Source: CAWUIH01 sp963922495 (GTDB lineage Bacteria > Pseudomonadota > Gammaproteobacteria > Coxiellales > Coxiellaceae). Taken from it: a stretch of DNA of 6,361 nt. The translations under genes and the position numbers were made by a program. The DNA lies in the NCBI GenBank assembly GCA_963922495.1, contig CAWUIH010000079.1:1-6361 (forward strand), written 5' to 3'. Positions within the stretch are counted from its first letter, which is position 1. Every line of letters begins with the position of its first letter. Positions 1-6,155 of this stretch are shown here, piece by piece. The notes beneath the pieces are model-generated. The model saw only the letters and a program-made list of their open reading frames with translations, did no database searches and had not been told where the DNA came from.

Positions 1-328
1 CAGGCTCTCTCTCCAGATATTGAATTTTATTAGGAATATCCACCCACTCGTCGGCATCGCTCGGAGCGGCTTTTCTTGCAGTAATAATCGGCCATTTTGG
101 GGCCAATTCTGCATTGATGCTTAACCACTGTTGTTGTTCATCAGATAAATCGTCTTCGGATAGAATAGCATCCACTGGACATTCCGGTACGCACAAGTTG
201 CAATCGATACACTCTTCGGGATCAATGACAAGCATATTGGGACCTTCGCGAAAGCAATCTACAGGACAAACATCTACACAGTCTGTGTATTTGCAACGAA
301 TACAGTTATCAATTACCACAAAGGTCAT
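1..328 (-). CDS. fdxA: 7Fe-8S ferredoxin FdxA, 3' end cut by window edge
   Basis: This is a small cytoplasmic electron carrier of the Azotobacter ferredoxin I type, holding one [3Fe-4S] and one [4Fe-4S] cluster. Reading the minus strand from the ATG at 328-326 gives 109 codons with no stop before the window edge. The family is usually about 107 residues and ends near a QxLER motif; here IQYLEREP is reached, so only a few codons should be missing. By alignment from memory with Azotobacter FdI (offset one residue), Cys9, Cys17 and Cys50 would hold the 3Fe-4S cluster and Cys21, Cys40, Cys43 and Cys46 the 4Fe-4S cluster, with Cys25 free. The start is supported by a strong Shine-Dalgarno sequence and by the conserved opening TFVVIDNCIRCKYTDC. 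It diverges from bolA across 76 bases. Its redox partner cannot be read from the sequence. Confidence 0.96.
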   Translation of the reverse strand, partial: MTFVVIDNCIRCKYTDCVDVCPVDCFREGPNMLVIDPEECIDCNLCVPECPVDAILSEDDLSDEQQQWLSINAELAPKWPIITARKAAPSDADEWVDIPNKIQYLEREP

Positions 329-337
329 GTTAAGATA

Positions 338-346
338 CTCTCCTCC
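338..346 (-). promoter_or_regulatory. Strong ribosome binding site of fdxA
   Basis: The minus strand reads GGAGGAGAG here. Its GGAGAG part ends nine bases before the ATG at 328 and the GGAGGAG part eleven bases before it. This fixes the fdxA start, although the gene is open at its other end. Confidence 0.8.
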
Positions 347-366
347 AGATTAGCGTTAAGCACAAG

Positions 367-375
367 ATTATAACA
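367..375 (-). promoter_or_regulatory. Probable extended -10 promoter element of fdxA
   Basis: The minus strand reads TGTTATAAT, an exact TGnTATAAT extended -10 for the housekeeping sigma factor. I find no good -35 hexamer at 16-18 bases, which an extended -10 can tolerate. Initiation would fall near 360, giving a leader of roughly 30 bases before the fdxA ATG. On the plus strand the same bases contain TATAAC (369-374), which could serve as the -10 of bolA, also without a clear -35. The assignment is an inference from consensus matching. Confidence 0.55.
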
Positions 376-404
376 GCAAGCCTAACGTATGGGGTAGAAC
401 ATTT

Positions 405-653
405 ATGGTAACAGAAATCGATATTAAAGAATGGATAGAGCAAGGTTTGCCAGGTAGCCAGGTAGTTTACAGCAGGGGCGACGGAGCACATTTTGAGGCT
501 GTGGTATTGTCAGATAAATTTCACGGACTAAACTTAATTGCTAGGCATCGCTTGGTTTACACTGCATTAGGGAATCGTATGAAAGTGGATATCCATGCAT
601 TGTCTCTAAAAACCTTTACTCATCAAGAGTATAACCAACAATCGGAGTCATAA
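405..653 (+). CDS. BolA-family protein, IbaG-like
   Basis: This is an 82-residue single-domain BolA/IbaG family protein. Such proteins act in the cytoplasm with CGFS monothiol glutaredoxins, forming heterodimers that bind or transfer a [2Fe-2S] cluster. Visible family features are the GDGAHFEAVV strand near residues 25-34 (compare GDGSHF in E. coli IbaG), HRLVYTALG at 48-56, and the C-terminal IHALSLKTFT at 63-72, whose His64 is the conserved candidate cluster ligand. There is no cysteine, so any ligand would have to be histidine-type. The length matches IbaG (about 84 residues) better than E. coli BolA (about 105), so I leave the symbol blank. The start is the first ATG in frame; GGGGTA about eight bases upstream is only a weak Shine-Dalgarno sequence. 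The stop overlaps the grxD start by one base (TAATG), implying co-transcription and translational coupling with its likely partner. Confidence 0.93.
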   Translation: MVTEIDIKEWIEQGLPGSQVVYSRGDGAHFEAVVLSDKFHGLNLIARHRLVYTALGNRMKVDIHALSLKTFTHQEYNQQSES

Positions 654-967
654 TGTCAATAAGTGATAAAATTCAGCAAATTGTTACTGCTAACGAGGTT
701 GTTTTATTTATGAAGGGAAGTCCCGACTTTCCTCAGTGTGGCTTTTCTGGACGAGTTGTTCAAATACTTAAGGAACACAATTGTTCATTTAAAAGCTTAA
801 ACGTATTAGAAGACCCTGATATTAGGCAAGGGATTAAAGATTACTCGAACTGGCCAACGATTCCTCAATTGTATGTGCGAGGTGAGTTCATTGGTGGTTG
901 CGATATCGTTGTGGATATGCACTCTAATGGCCAACTACAGGAACTGCTGAGTAAGCAATCAGTTTGA
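653..967 (+). CDS. grxD: Monothiol glutaredoxin Grx4 (CGFS type)
   Basis: This 104-residue protein is a CGFS glutaredoxin, which carries a glutathione-ligated [2Fe-2S] cluster and passes it to apoproteins or to BolA partners in the cytoplasm. The sequence shows Lys21 and the active-site CGFS at residues 29-32, preceded by the family's MKGSPxxPxC context. It also shows the cis-proline segment WPTIPQL at 67-73 and the glutathione-binding GGCD at 81-84. Length is close to the usual 105-115 residues. A GGAG at 644-647 lies five bases before the ATG, and the start overlaps the bolA stop by one base. Pairing of bolA and grxD in one transcription unit supports a joint role in Fe-S trafficking. Its stop abuts the stop of the convergent small gene with no bases between and no visible terminator. 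Confidence 0.97.
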   Translation: MSISDKIQQIVTANEVVLFMKGSPDFPQCGFSGRVVQILKEHNCSFKSLNVLEDPDIRQGIKDYSNWPTIPQLYVRGEFIGGCDIVVDMHSNGQLQELLSKQSV

Positions 968-1162
968 TTATGAGTCCCATATTGACTTTTCTTTACTTTG
1001 AACAGTAGGTTGATCACGCATTTGATGAATTCTTTTATACTTATTTATTTCAGCTTGTTGACTGGCTGAAACTTCATGAGTGCGATCAAATTCTGCCAGG
1101 TGCAAATCAATAGCACTTATGAATCCTGGATGTGGTTTGTTGGCAAGCTTTTTGTTTGTCAT
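968..1162 (-). CDS. Small hypothetical protein, convergent with grxD
   Basis: This 64-residue protein is one I cannot assign to a function. It is hydrophilic, with no signal peptide, membrane segment or cysteine. The central part (about residues 14-50, from FISAIDLHLAEFDRTHEVSA to YKRIHQMRDQPT) looks like two amphipathic helices, followed by a polar tail. I think it is a real gene. A minus-strand AAAGGG at 1175-1170 sits seven bases before the ATG. The frame fills exactly the space up to the grxD stop, and its gene-like composition is not explained by any other gene. From memory, and unverified, small proteins of this kind occur near grxD in Legionella and Coxiella (named CBU_0585-like). It diverges from the large flavoprotein gene, sharing a 48-base intergenic region. 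Confidence 0.72.
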   Translation of the reverse strand: MTNKKLANKPHPGFISAIDLHLAEFDRTHEVSASQQAEINKYKRIHQMRDQPTVQSKEKSIWDS

Positions 1163-1210
1163 AATAAAACCCTTTACGAATCATTATTTCAAGGTTTATT
1201 GTAAAGCGAT

Positions 1211-4200
1211 GTGACAATAATTGCTATGAAAATTCAATCCTTAAAGCCAAAACATGTCGCTTACGATGCACTGTTCACTGCAGAAGGCCTCACGCAGTTG
1301 GACAAGGTATTTTTTAATTACTTGAAAGTAAAAAATCCTGATATTTATCAAAAACTACAACGCTATCGATATGGCCATGCGATCACACCAAAATTACTGA
1401 GTAATCTAGTGATAGAATCTGCGCCATTATTAGAGGCTTTTATTGCCAGTGAATTTGGCATTGAAGAGGCAGTTGCAGATTTGCAACAGGCCACCATTCG
1501 AGACAATCCAATTTTTGCCTTCAAAAAATATTTTGTATTGCGTCAAGCAAGACGTCGCTTGCGTAAAGCGGATCAGATATCAGATTTTAATGAATTAAAT
1601 AAATGGGTTAGCTTAAGTCTCTCAGCAAATCAATTAGATTTTAATATGGATCGTGAGTTGGCGATTGCATATTGGGGAGAACAGTTACTCACCGATCCAG
1701 TGGCAAACGCGACAGATATTGAACGTTTGACGGAGTGGTGTGTTGCCGCAATAACGCAGCCAGCGGGACAGCGGGCAGTTGCAGGATTTGTGAGCTTTCG
1801 ATTGCCAAAATCGTTGGATTACGCAAATTTAATCGATGTCATTGCGTTAAAAGACGATGTCATAGGGCGCTATACCGCCCCTAACGAAAAACTAAGACAT
1901 CGAGATGGATTTCAACTAACGGATAAGCGCATGTCACGCCGAGAAGTTATGAGTGAGGTGCATTACTGCGTTTATTGCCACAAAACCGAAGGTGATTTTT
2001 GTTCAAAAGGATTTCCAGTTAAAAAAGGTGATCGAAAGAAAGGAGTTAAAGTTAATCCTTCAGGTGAAACATTAATTGGATGCCCATTAGAAGAAAAAAT
2101 ATCTGAGATGCATTTCTTAAAAAAAAATGGTTTTGGAATCGGTGCACTGGCCGCAGTGATGATTGATAACCCGCTTTGTGCGGCAACGGGTCACCGTATT
2201 TGCAACGATTGTATGAAAGCGTGCATTTACCAAAAACAAGAGCCAGTCAATATCCCAGAAATTGAAACACGAGTTTTAACAGATGTTTTGAATCTACCCT
2301 GGGGTGTAGAGATTTATAATCTATTGATGCGATGGAATCCAATGCGGCAGCGACAATACCTACCTCAACCATTTAATGGTAAAAAAGTGATGATAATGGG
2401 TATGGGACCTGCTGGATTTACTCTAGCACATCATTTGTTAATGGAAGGGTGTGCAGTAGTCGGTGCCGAAGGTTTGAAAATTGAACCGCTTGATCCACAG
2501 ATAATTAGTCATCCAATTAAAGATTATACCTCACTTGAAGAATCACTGGATAATCGTGTGATGTCTGGCTTCGGTGGCGTTGCTGAATACGGTATTACTT
2601 CTCGATGGGATAAAAATTTTCTGCGTTTAATTTATATTGCATTGATACGAAATCAATATTTTCAACTATTTGGCAATATACGTTTTGGCGGTACATTAAC
2701 AGTAGACGACGTTTGGGAGCTGGGTTTTGATCATTTAGCATTAGCGGTGGGAGCCGGTCTACCACGTGAATTACGAATTCCAAATAGTATGGCGCCTGGA
2801 ATGCGTCACGCTAATGATTTTTTGATGGCATTGCAACTCACAGGCGCTGCAAAAAATATGAGCCTGGCTAATTTACAGGTGCGATTACCTGCAGTTGTGA
2901 TTGGTGGTGGTCTCACTGCAGTTGACACCGCAACTGAAGTGAAAGCCTATTATATTAATCAGGTAGAAAATATTCTTTATCGATATGAGCACTGCGTCGA
3001 ACACTTTGGAATCGAAGTAGTAAGGAATCAATTTGATGCGATTGCCTTGCCAATACTGGATGAATATCTTATCCACGGTCGCGAAGTAATAACAGAACGT
3101 CAGCGTGCAGCACAACAGGGTGAGCAACCAGATTTTACAAAATTGATTCAACAGTGGGGTGGTGTCACTATTGTTTATCGCAGAACTATCCAAGAATCGC
3201 CTGCTTATAAGCGTAATCCAGAAGAATTATCCAAGGCATTTGAAGAAGGGATTTACTATGCAGAAGGGTTGGAGCCAACGTCAGTATTACTTGATAATCA
3301 TGGCCATGTAACAGCTTTACAATGCCGTATTCGCGTATTAGATAAGGAAGGTGTATGGGTTTACACTGATGATACAAAAATTATCGCAAGTAAAGCGATA
3401 TTTATTGCCACCGGAGCACAGCCTAATATCGCTTATGAATATGAGCATCGAGGGACTTTTGTAAGAAATAAATTTAGTTATAGTCAATATGATATTGATT
3501 TTAATCAAATAGAAGAAAAAATCACCCATTGCAAAACAACTGATATCGGTACATTTACCAGCTATTATGACGGCACACATCGTGTCAGTTTCTTAGGAGA
3601 TACTCATCCTGCGTTCCATGGCAGTGTAGTAAAGGCAATTGCCTCCGCAATGCGAGTTTACCCTGATATCATGTCAGCATTATCAATGGTCGATTCAAAA
3701 CCACCATTTACTATGACGGATTATCATAGCTTTAGAGAAAAACTCACTGACTTGTTTTCTTCGACACTAGTTTCTATGCAACGTTTAGGTGAGAAACATA
3801 TACAGTGTCATGTGCGTTCACCGATGGCTGCTAAAAATTTTTCTGCGGGTCAATTTTACCGTTTTCAAAACTATGAACGCTTTGCACCAATACTCCTCGG
3901 TACTCAATTACAGACTGAAGCACTGGCATTGATCGGTCGAAGATCAACAGAGCAAAATGACACTCTGATTTTTGATATCTTAGAACGCGGCGTCAGCTCC
4001 CGTTTGGTGGCAACCTTGAAAGTCGGTGACCCGATTGCATTGATGGGGCCGACAGGCTGTATCACGCGGATACCTGAAGAAAAAGGAAAGAAAATTTTAA
4101 TTATCGGCGGTGCCATGGCACAAATTCAATTGCATTCGATCAACGAAGCATTGCGCAAGGGTGGTCATCAGGTGTTTTACGTTGCTTTAGAGTCGGAGTC

Positions 4201-4729
4201 TTTAAACCTTGAGATGCAAATGCAAATTCAGCAATCCAGTGATGGCGTATTATGGTTACGATCTGACACTGAAACTACGCCGCCTCACCGAGTAAGCGAC
4301 TATGTTTATTCGGGTGACTTGATTTCAGCATTAATAGAATGTACTCAACAACAATATTGGCAGTCATTGGATACTTTTCATCAAATTCATGTGATTGGTG
4401 ATCCAGAATTAATTCGCACGGTCCAATGCGCACGTAGCAACGCATTGCAGTCTTATCTGAATACTGAGGTTGAATTCGTCGCGTCAGTTTACGGTCCAAT
4501 GCAATGTATGATGAAAGGCGTATGTGCACAATGCTTGCAGTGGCAACTGAATCCTGACACCGGTGAACGCACTAAAGCGGTTTATGCGTGTTCGTGGCAG
4601 CATCAACCCATCCAACTTGTTGATACACAAAATATTACCGAAAGATTATTGCAGAATCAAGTGCAGGAAGTACTTTCAAGTGTTTGGTTAGATTATATTT
4701 TTGATATACATTCATCTATTAAAATTTGA
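1211..4729 (+). CDS. Giant Fe-S flavoprotein: GltD/NfnB-like module fused to PyrK/NfnA-like module
   Basis: This 1172-residue soluble protein reads as three parts. Residues 1-240 are a largely helical extension I do not recognise. Residues 250-830 resemble GltD/NfnB, with cysteines 253, 256, 264, 291, 323, 331, 334 and 338 placed as for two 4Fe-4S clusters. This part has an FAD loop GMGPAG at 397-402, a second Rossmann loop GGGLTAVD at 565-572, IATGAQP at 732-738 and FLGDTHPA near 794-801. Residues 850-1172 resemble PyrK/NfnA: a flavin-domain segment (GQFYRF at 880-885, GDPIALMGPTG at 939-949), a nucleotide domain starting ILIIGGAMA at 962-970, and Cys1099, 1105, 1108 and 1127 as probable 2Fe-2S ligands. 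It probably moves electrons between NAD(P)H and a carrier; substrate and direction are unknown. The GTG at 1211 gives the longest frame and the ATG at 1226 is equally possible; neither has a good Shine-Dalgarno sequence. I recall uncharacterised homologues in Alphaproteobacteria, unchecked. Confidence 0.85.
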   Translation: MTIIAMKIQSLKPKHVAYDALFTAEGLTQLDKVFFNYLKVKNPDIYQKLQRYRYGHAITPKLLSNLVIESAPLLEAFIASEFGIEEAVADLQQATIRDNPIFAFKKYFVLRQARRRLRKADQISDFNELNKWVSLSLSANQLDFNMDRELAIAYWGEQLLTDPVANATDIERLTEWCVAAITQPAGQRAVAGFVSFRLPKSLDYANLIDVIALKDDVIGRYTAPNEKLRHRDGFQLTDKRMSRREVMSEVHYCVYCHKTEGDFCSKGFPVKKGDRKKGVKVNPSGETLIGCPLEEKISEMHFLKKNGFGIGALAAVMIDNPLCAATGHRICNDCMKACIYQKQEPVNIPEIETRVLTDVLNLPWGVEIYNLLMRWNPMRQRQYLPQPFNGKKVMIMGMGPAGFTLAHHLLMEGCAVVGAEGLKIEPLDPQIISHPIKDYTSLEESLDNRVMSGFGGVAEYGITSRWDKNFLRLIYIALIRNQYFQLFGNIRFGGTLTVDDVWELGFDHLALAVGAGLPRELRIPNSMAPGMRHANDFLMALQLTGAAKNMSLANLQVRLPAVVIGGGLTAVDTATEVKAYYINQVENILYRYEHCVEHFGIEVVRNQFDAIALPILDEYLIHGREVITERQRAAQQGEQPDFTKLIQQWGGVTIVYRRTIQESPAYKRNPEELSKAFEEGIYYAEGLEPTSVLLDNHGHVTALQCRIRVLDKEGVWVYTDDTKIIASKAIFIATGAQPNIAYEYEHRGTFVRNKFSYSQYDIDFNQIEEKITHCKTTDIGTFTSYYDGTHRVSFLGDTHPAFHGSVVKAIASAMRVYPDIMSALSMVDSKPPFTMTDYHSFREKLTDLFSSTLVSMQRLGEKHIQCHVRSPMAAKNFSAGQFYRFQNYERFAPILLGTQLQTEALALIGRRSTEQNDTLIFDILERGVSSRLVATLKVGDPIALMGPTGCITRIPEEKGKKILIIGGAMAQIQLHSINEALRKGGHQVFYVALESESLNLEMQMQIQQSSDGVLWLRSDTETTPPHRVSDYVYSGDLISALIECTQQQYWQSLDTFHQIHVIGDPELIRTVQCARSNALQSYLNTEVEFVASVYGPMQCMMKGVCAQCLQWQLNPDTGERTKAVYACSWQHQPIQLVDTQNITERLLQNQVQEVLSSVWLDYIFDIHSSIKI

Positions 4730-4751
4730 ATATTTGTCTAAAAAGAACATA

Positions 4752-4780
4752 TTGCAACGCTTAGCATGGCATTTTATAAT
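4752..4780 (+). promoter_or_regulatory. Sigma-70-type promoter for glpE
   Basis: TTGCAA at 4752-4757 and TATAAT at 4775-4780 are separated by exactly 17 bases, a near-consensus housekeeping promoter (four of six and six of six). Initiation would fall near 4787, giving a leader of about 34 bases that contains the glpE ribosome binding site. It lies in the 91-base gap after the large flavoprotein gene, so glpE, nadA and the downstream ferredoxin gene can form their own transcription unit. Confidence 0.75.
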
Positions 4781-4807
4781 TTTTGATTCACCACTGTTTA
4801 ATAAAAT

Positions 4808-4813
4808 AAGGAT
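4808..4813 (+). promoter_or_regulatory. Ribosome binding site that decides the glpE start
   Basis: AAGGAT lies seven bases upstream of the ATG at 4821. The frame stays open upstream to an ATG at 4701 inside the flavoprotein gene, but those 40 codons lack family similarity and begin before the promoter, so 4821 is the start. Confidence 0.8.
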
Positions 4814-4820
4814 CAATACA

Positions 4821-5138
4821 ATGTACAAACAACTTTCTCACAATGAAGCACATAAACTAATGAATGCATCTCAAATGATCATTTTAGATGTCCGTGATGA
4901 AGAAAGTTTTGAGGAAGCGCATATTGCAAATGCTGTGCATCTTTCTATGATAAAATTACAAGAATTCATCGAAAACACCGACAAAAGTCAACCCATTCTA
5001 GTTTACTGCTATCATGGTGTAAGCAGCCAATCTGTTGCTAATCACCTAGTGGAAGAAGGATTTGCTAAGATTTATAGCCTAGTCGGTGGGTTCGAAACAT
5101 GGAAGGCGCATCACCCAACTTCTGATGCTAATAATTAA
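4821..5138 (+). CDS. glpE: Single-domain rhodanese, thiosulfate sulfurtransferase GlpE
   Basis: This 105-residue cytoplasmic enzyme transfers sulfane sulfur from thiosulfate to thiol acceptors (cyanide in vitro) through a persulfide on one cysteine. The active-site loop is CYHGVSS at residues 63-69, with Cys63 the catalytic residue; E. coli GlpE has CYHGNSS around Cys65. Also present are the opening helix SHNEAHKLM, the rhodanese strand ILDVRDEESFEEAHI at 21-35, and the closing GGFETW at 89-94. Length matches E. coli GlpE (108 residues). It has its own promoter and a good ribosome binding site, and nadA follows after 48 bases with no terminator. No glycerol-metabolism genes are in view, so the glp name reflects family only. 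A physiological acceptor cannot be read from the sequence; sulfur supply or repair for the Fe-S proteins next door is an inference. Confidence 0.94.
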   Translation: MYKQLSHNEAHKLMNASQMIILDVRDEESFEEAHIANAVHLSMIKLQEFIENTDKSQPILVYCYHGVSSQSVANHLVEEGFAKIYSLVGGFETWKAHHPTSDANN

Positions 5139-5186
5139 TACCTCTGAAACCGCGATAGCTCAATAGGTACACATTCGAGATAACTT

Positions 5187-6155
5187 ATGTTTAACCCTGC
5201 GGAGCATGCCGATGCTGTACAACGTATTGCATCGCATCTCAAAAGAATCAATGCCACGGTTGTTGCGCATTTTTATACAGAACCAGCAGTGCAATATTTG
5301 GCAGAAAAAACGGGGGGGTTCGTTGGAGACTCGCTTGCAATGGCTCAATTTGGAGTAGCTACCTCCGCATCGACACTCATGGTTGCCGGGGTTCGTTTCA
5401 TGGGCGAGAGTGCAAAAGTGTTAAGTGAAGAAAAGCGAGTATTGATGCCTACATTACAGGCGGAGTGTTCACTGGATCTCAGTTGTCCTGCCGATAAGTT
5501 CAAGAAATTTTGTGAACAACACCCTGACCGAAAGGTGGTGGTGTACTGTAATACCTCTGCCGCGGTCAAAGCGATGGCTGATTGGGTTGTGACTTCTGCA
5601 AACGCAGTGGAGATTGTCACCTACCTTTACGAACAAGGTGAAAAAATTCTTTGGGCTTCTGACCAATTTTTGGGTGGATATATCCAGAAAAAAACAGGTG
5701 CTGATATGCTACTATGGAAAGGATCATGTGTTGTTCATGAAGAGTTTAAATCTCAGGCATTGCAAGTCATGCGCCAGCAACATCCAGAGGCAGTGGTATT
5801 AGTTCATCCCGAATCACCTCCTGCTGTAGTTGAGCAGGCCGATGTGGTGGGATCTACATCACATTTATTGAGCGCTACTCAAGATATGTCACAAGATAAA
5901 TTCATCGTCGCTACAGATCGAGGTATTCTTTATAAAATGCAATCGCTTTCACCACAAAAAGTTTTCCTACAAGCGCCGACTATGGGTATTGGTGCAACTT
6001 GTCGCAGTTGTGGACACTGTCCTTGGATGGCAATGAATACTCTTGACAATTTAGAAAAATCATTACAATCTGGGGAAAATGAGATTCTTTTAAGTAAAGA
6101 AGTTATTTGTAAAGCCAAGATTTCGCTAACACGCATGTTGGAATTTAGCCAATGA
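5187..6155 (+). CDS. nadA: Quinolinate synthase NadA
   Basis: This 322-residue cytoplasmic enzyme condenses iminoaspartate with dihydroxyacetone phosphate to give quinolinate, the second step of de novo NAD synthesis. It needs one [4Fe-4S] cluster. The three ligands are present at a constant offset of 19 from E. coli numbering: Cys94 in AECSLDL (Ec 113), Cys181 in WKGSCVVHEEF (Ec 200) and Cys278 in CRSCGHCPWMAMN (Ec 297). The Cys272/Cys275 pair of the CxxCxxC motif is kept. Other family marks are HFYTEPAVQYLAE at 28-40, VAGVRFMGESAK at 66-77 and VHPESP at 206-211. The protein is about 25 residues shorter than E. coli NadA, mostly at the N-terminus. GAGA at 5177-5180 is a weak ribosome binding site, six bases before the ATG. 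It is probably co-transcribed with glpE and overlaps the next gene. No nadB or nadC is in view, so iminoaspartate must come from elsewhere in the genome. Confidence 0.97.
   Translation: MFNPAEHADAVQRIASHLKRINATVVAHFYTEPAVQYLAEKTGGFVGDSLAMAQFGVATSASTLMVAGVRFMGESAKVLSEEKRVLMPTLQAECSLDLSCPADKFKKFCEQHPDRKVVVYCNTSAAVKAMADWVVTSANAVEIVTYLYEQGEKILWASDQFLGGYIQKKTGADMLLWKGSCVVHEEFKSQALQVMRQQHPEAVVLVHPESPPAVVEQADVVGSTSHLLSATQDMSQDKFIVATDRGILYKMQSLSPQKVFLQAPTMGIGATCRSCGHCPWMAMNTLDNLEKSLQSGENEILLSKEVICKAKISLTRMLEFSQ

Noticed and set aside
114..353. Plus-strand open frame of 79 codons at the left end
   Set aside because: It lies antisense to the clear fdxA gene and has a serine/histidine-rich composition with no family similarity.
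1170..1188. Possible Fur box between the small gene and the flavoprotein gene, because AATCATTATT matches one half of the consensus
   Set aside because: Only about 10 of 19 positions match, with essentially no match in the other half, which is expected by chance in AT-rich intergenic DNA.
1156..1202. Promoter for the flavoprotein gene (TTGTCA at 1156-1161, or TTTACG at 1173-1178 with TATTGT at 1197-1202)
   Set aside because: The -10 hexamers matched to either candidate are only four of six, and the second would leave almost no leader before the GTG. I could not choose one with confidence.
2885..3580. Several minus-strand open frames inside the flavoprotein gene
   Set aside because: They are shadows of a well-supported coding sequence, lack ribosome binding sites I would trust, and show no recognisable domains.
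4701..4820. Upstream extension of the glpE reading frame to an ATG at 4701
   Set aside because: The 40 extra codons overlap the flavoprotein gene and precede the promoter. The strong ribosome binding site and the family N-terminus point to 4821.
5151..5180. tRNA-like stretch between glpE and nadA: TAGCTCAATAGGTA (5156-5169) resembles a D-arm and TTCGAGA (5174-5180) a T-loop
   Set aside because: The D-stem is not closed by complementary bases, there is no anticodon arm, and only a few bases separate the two motifs. It is most likely chance similarity, at best a relic.
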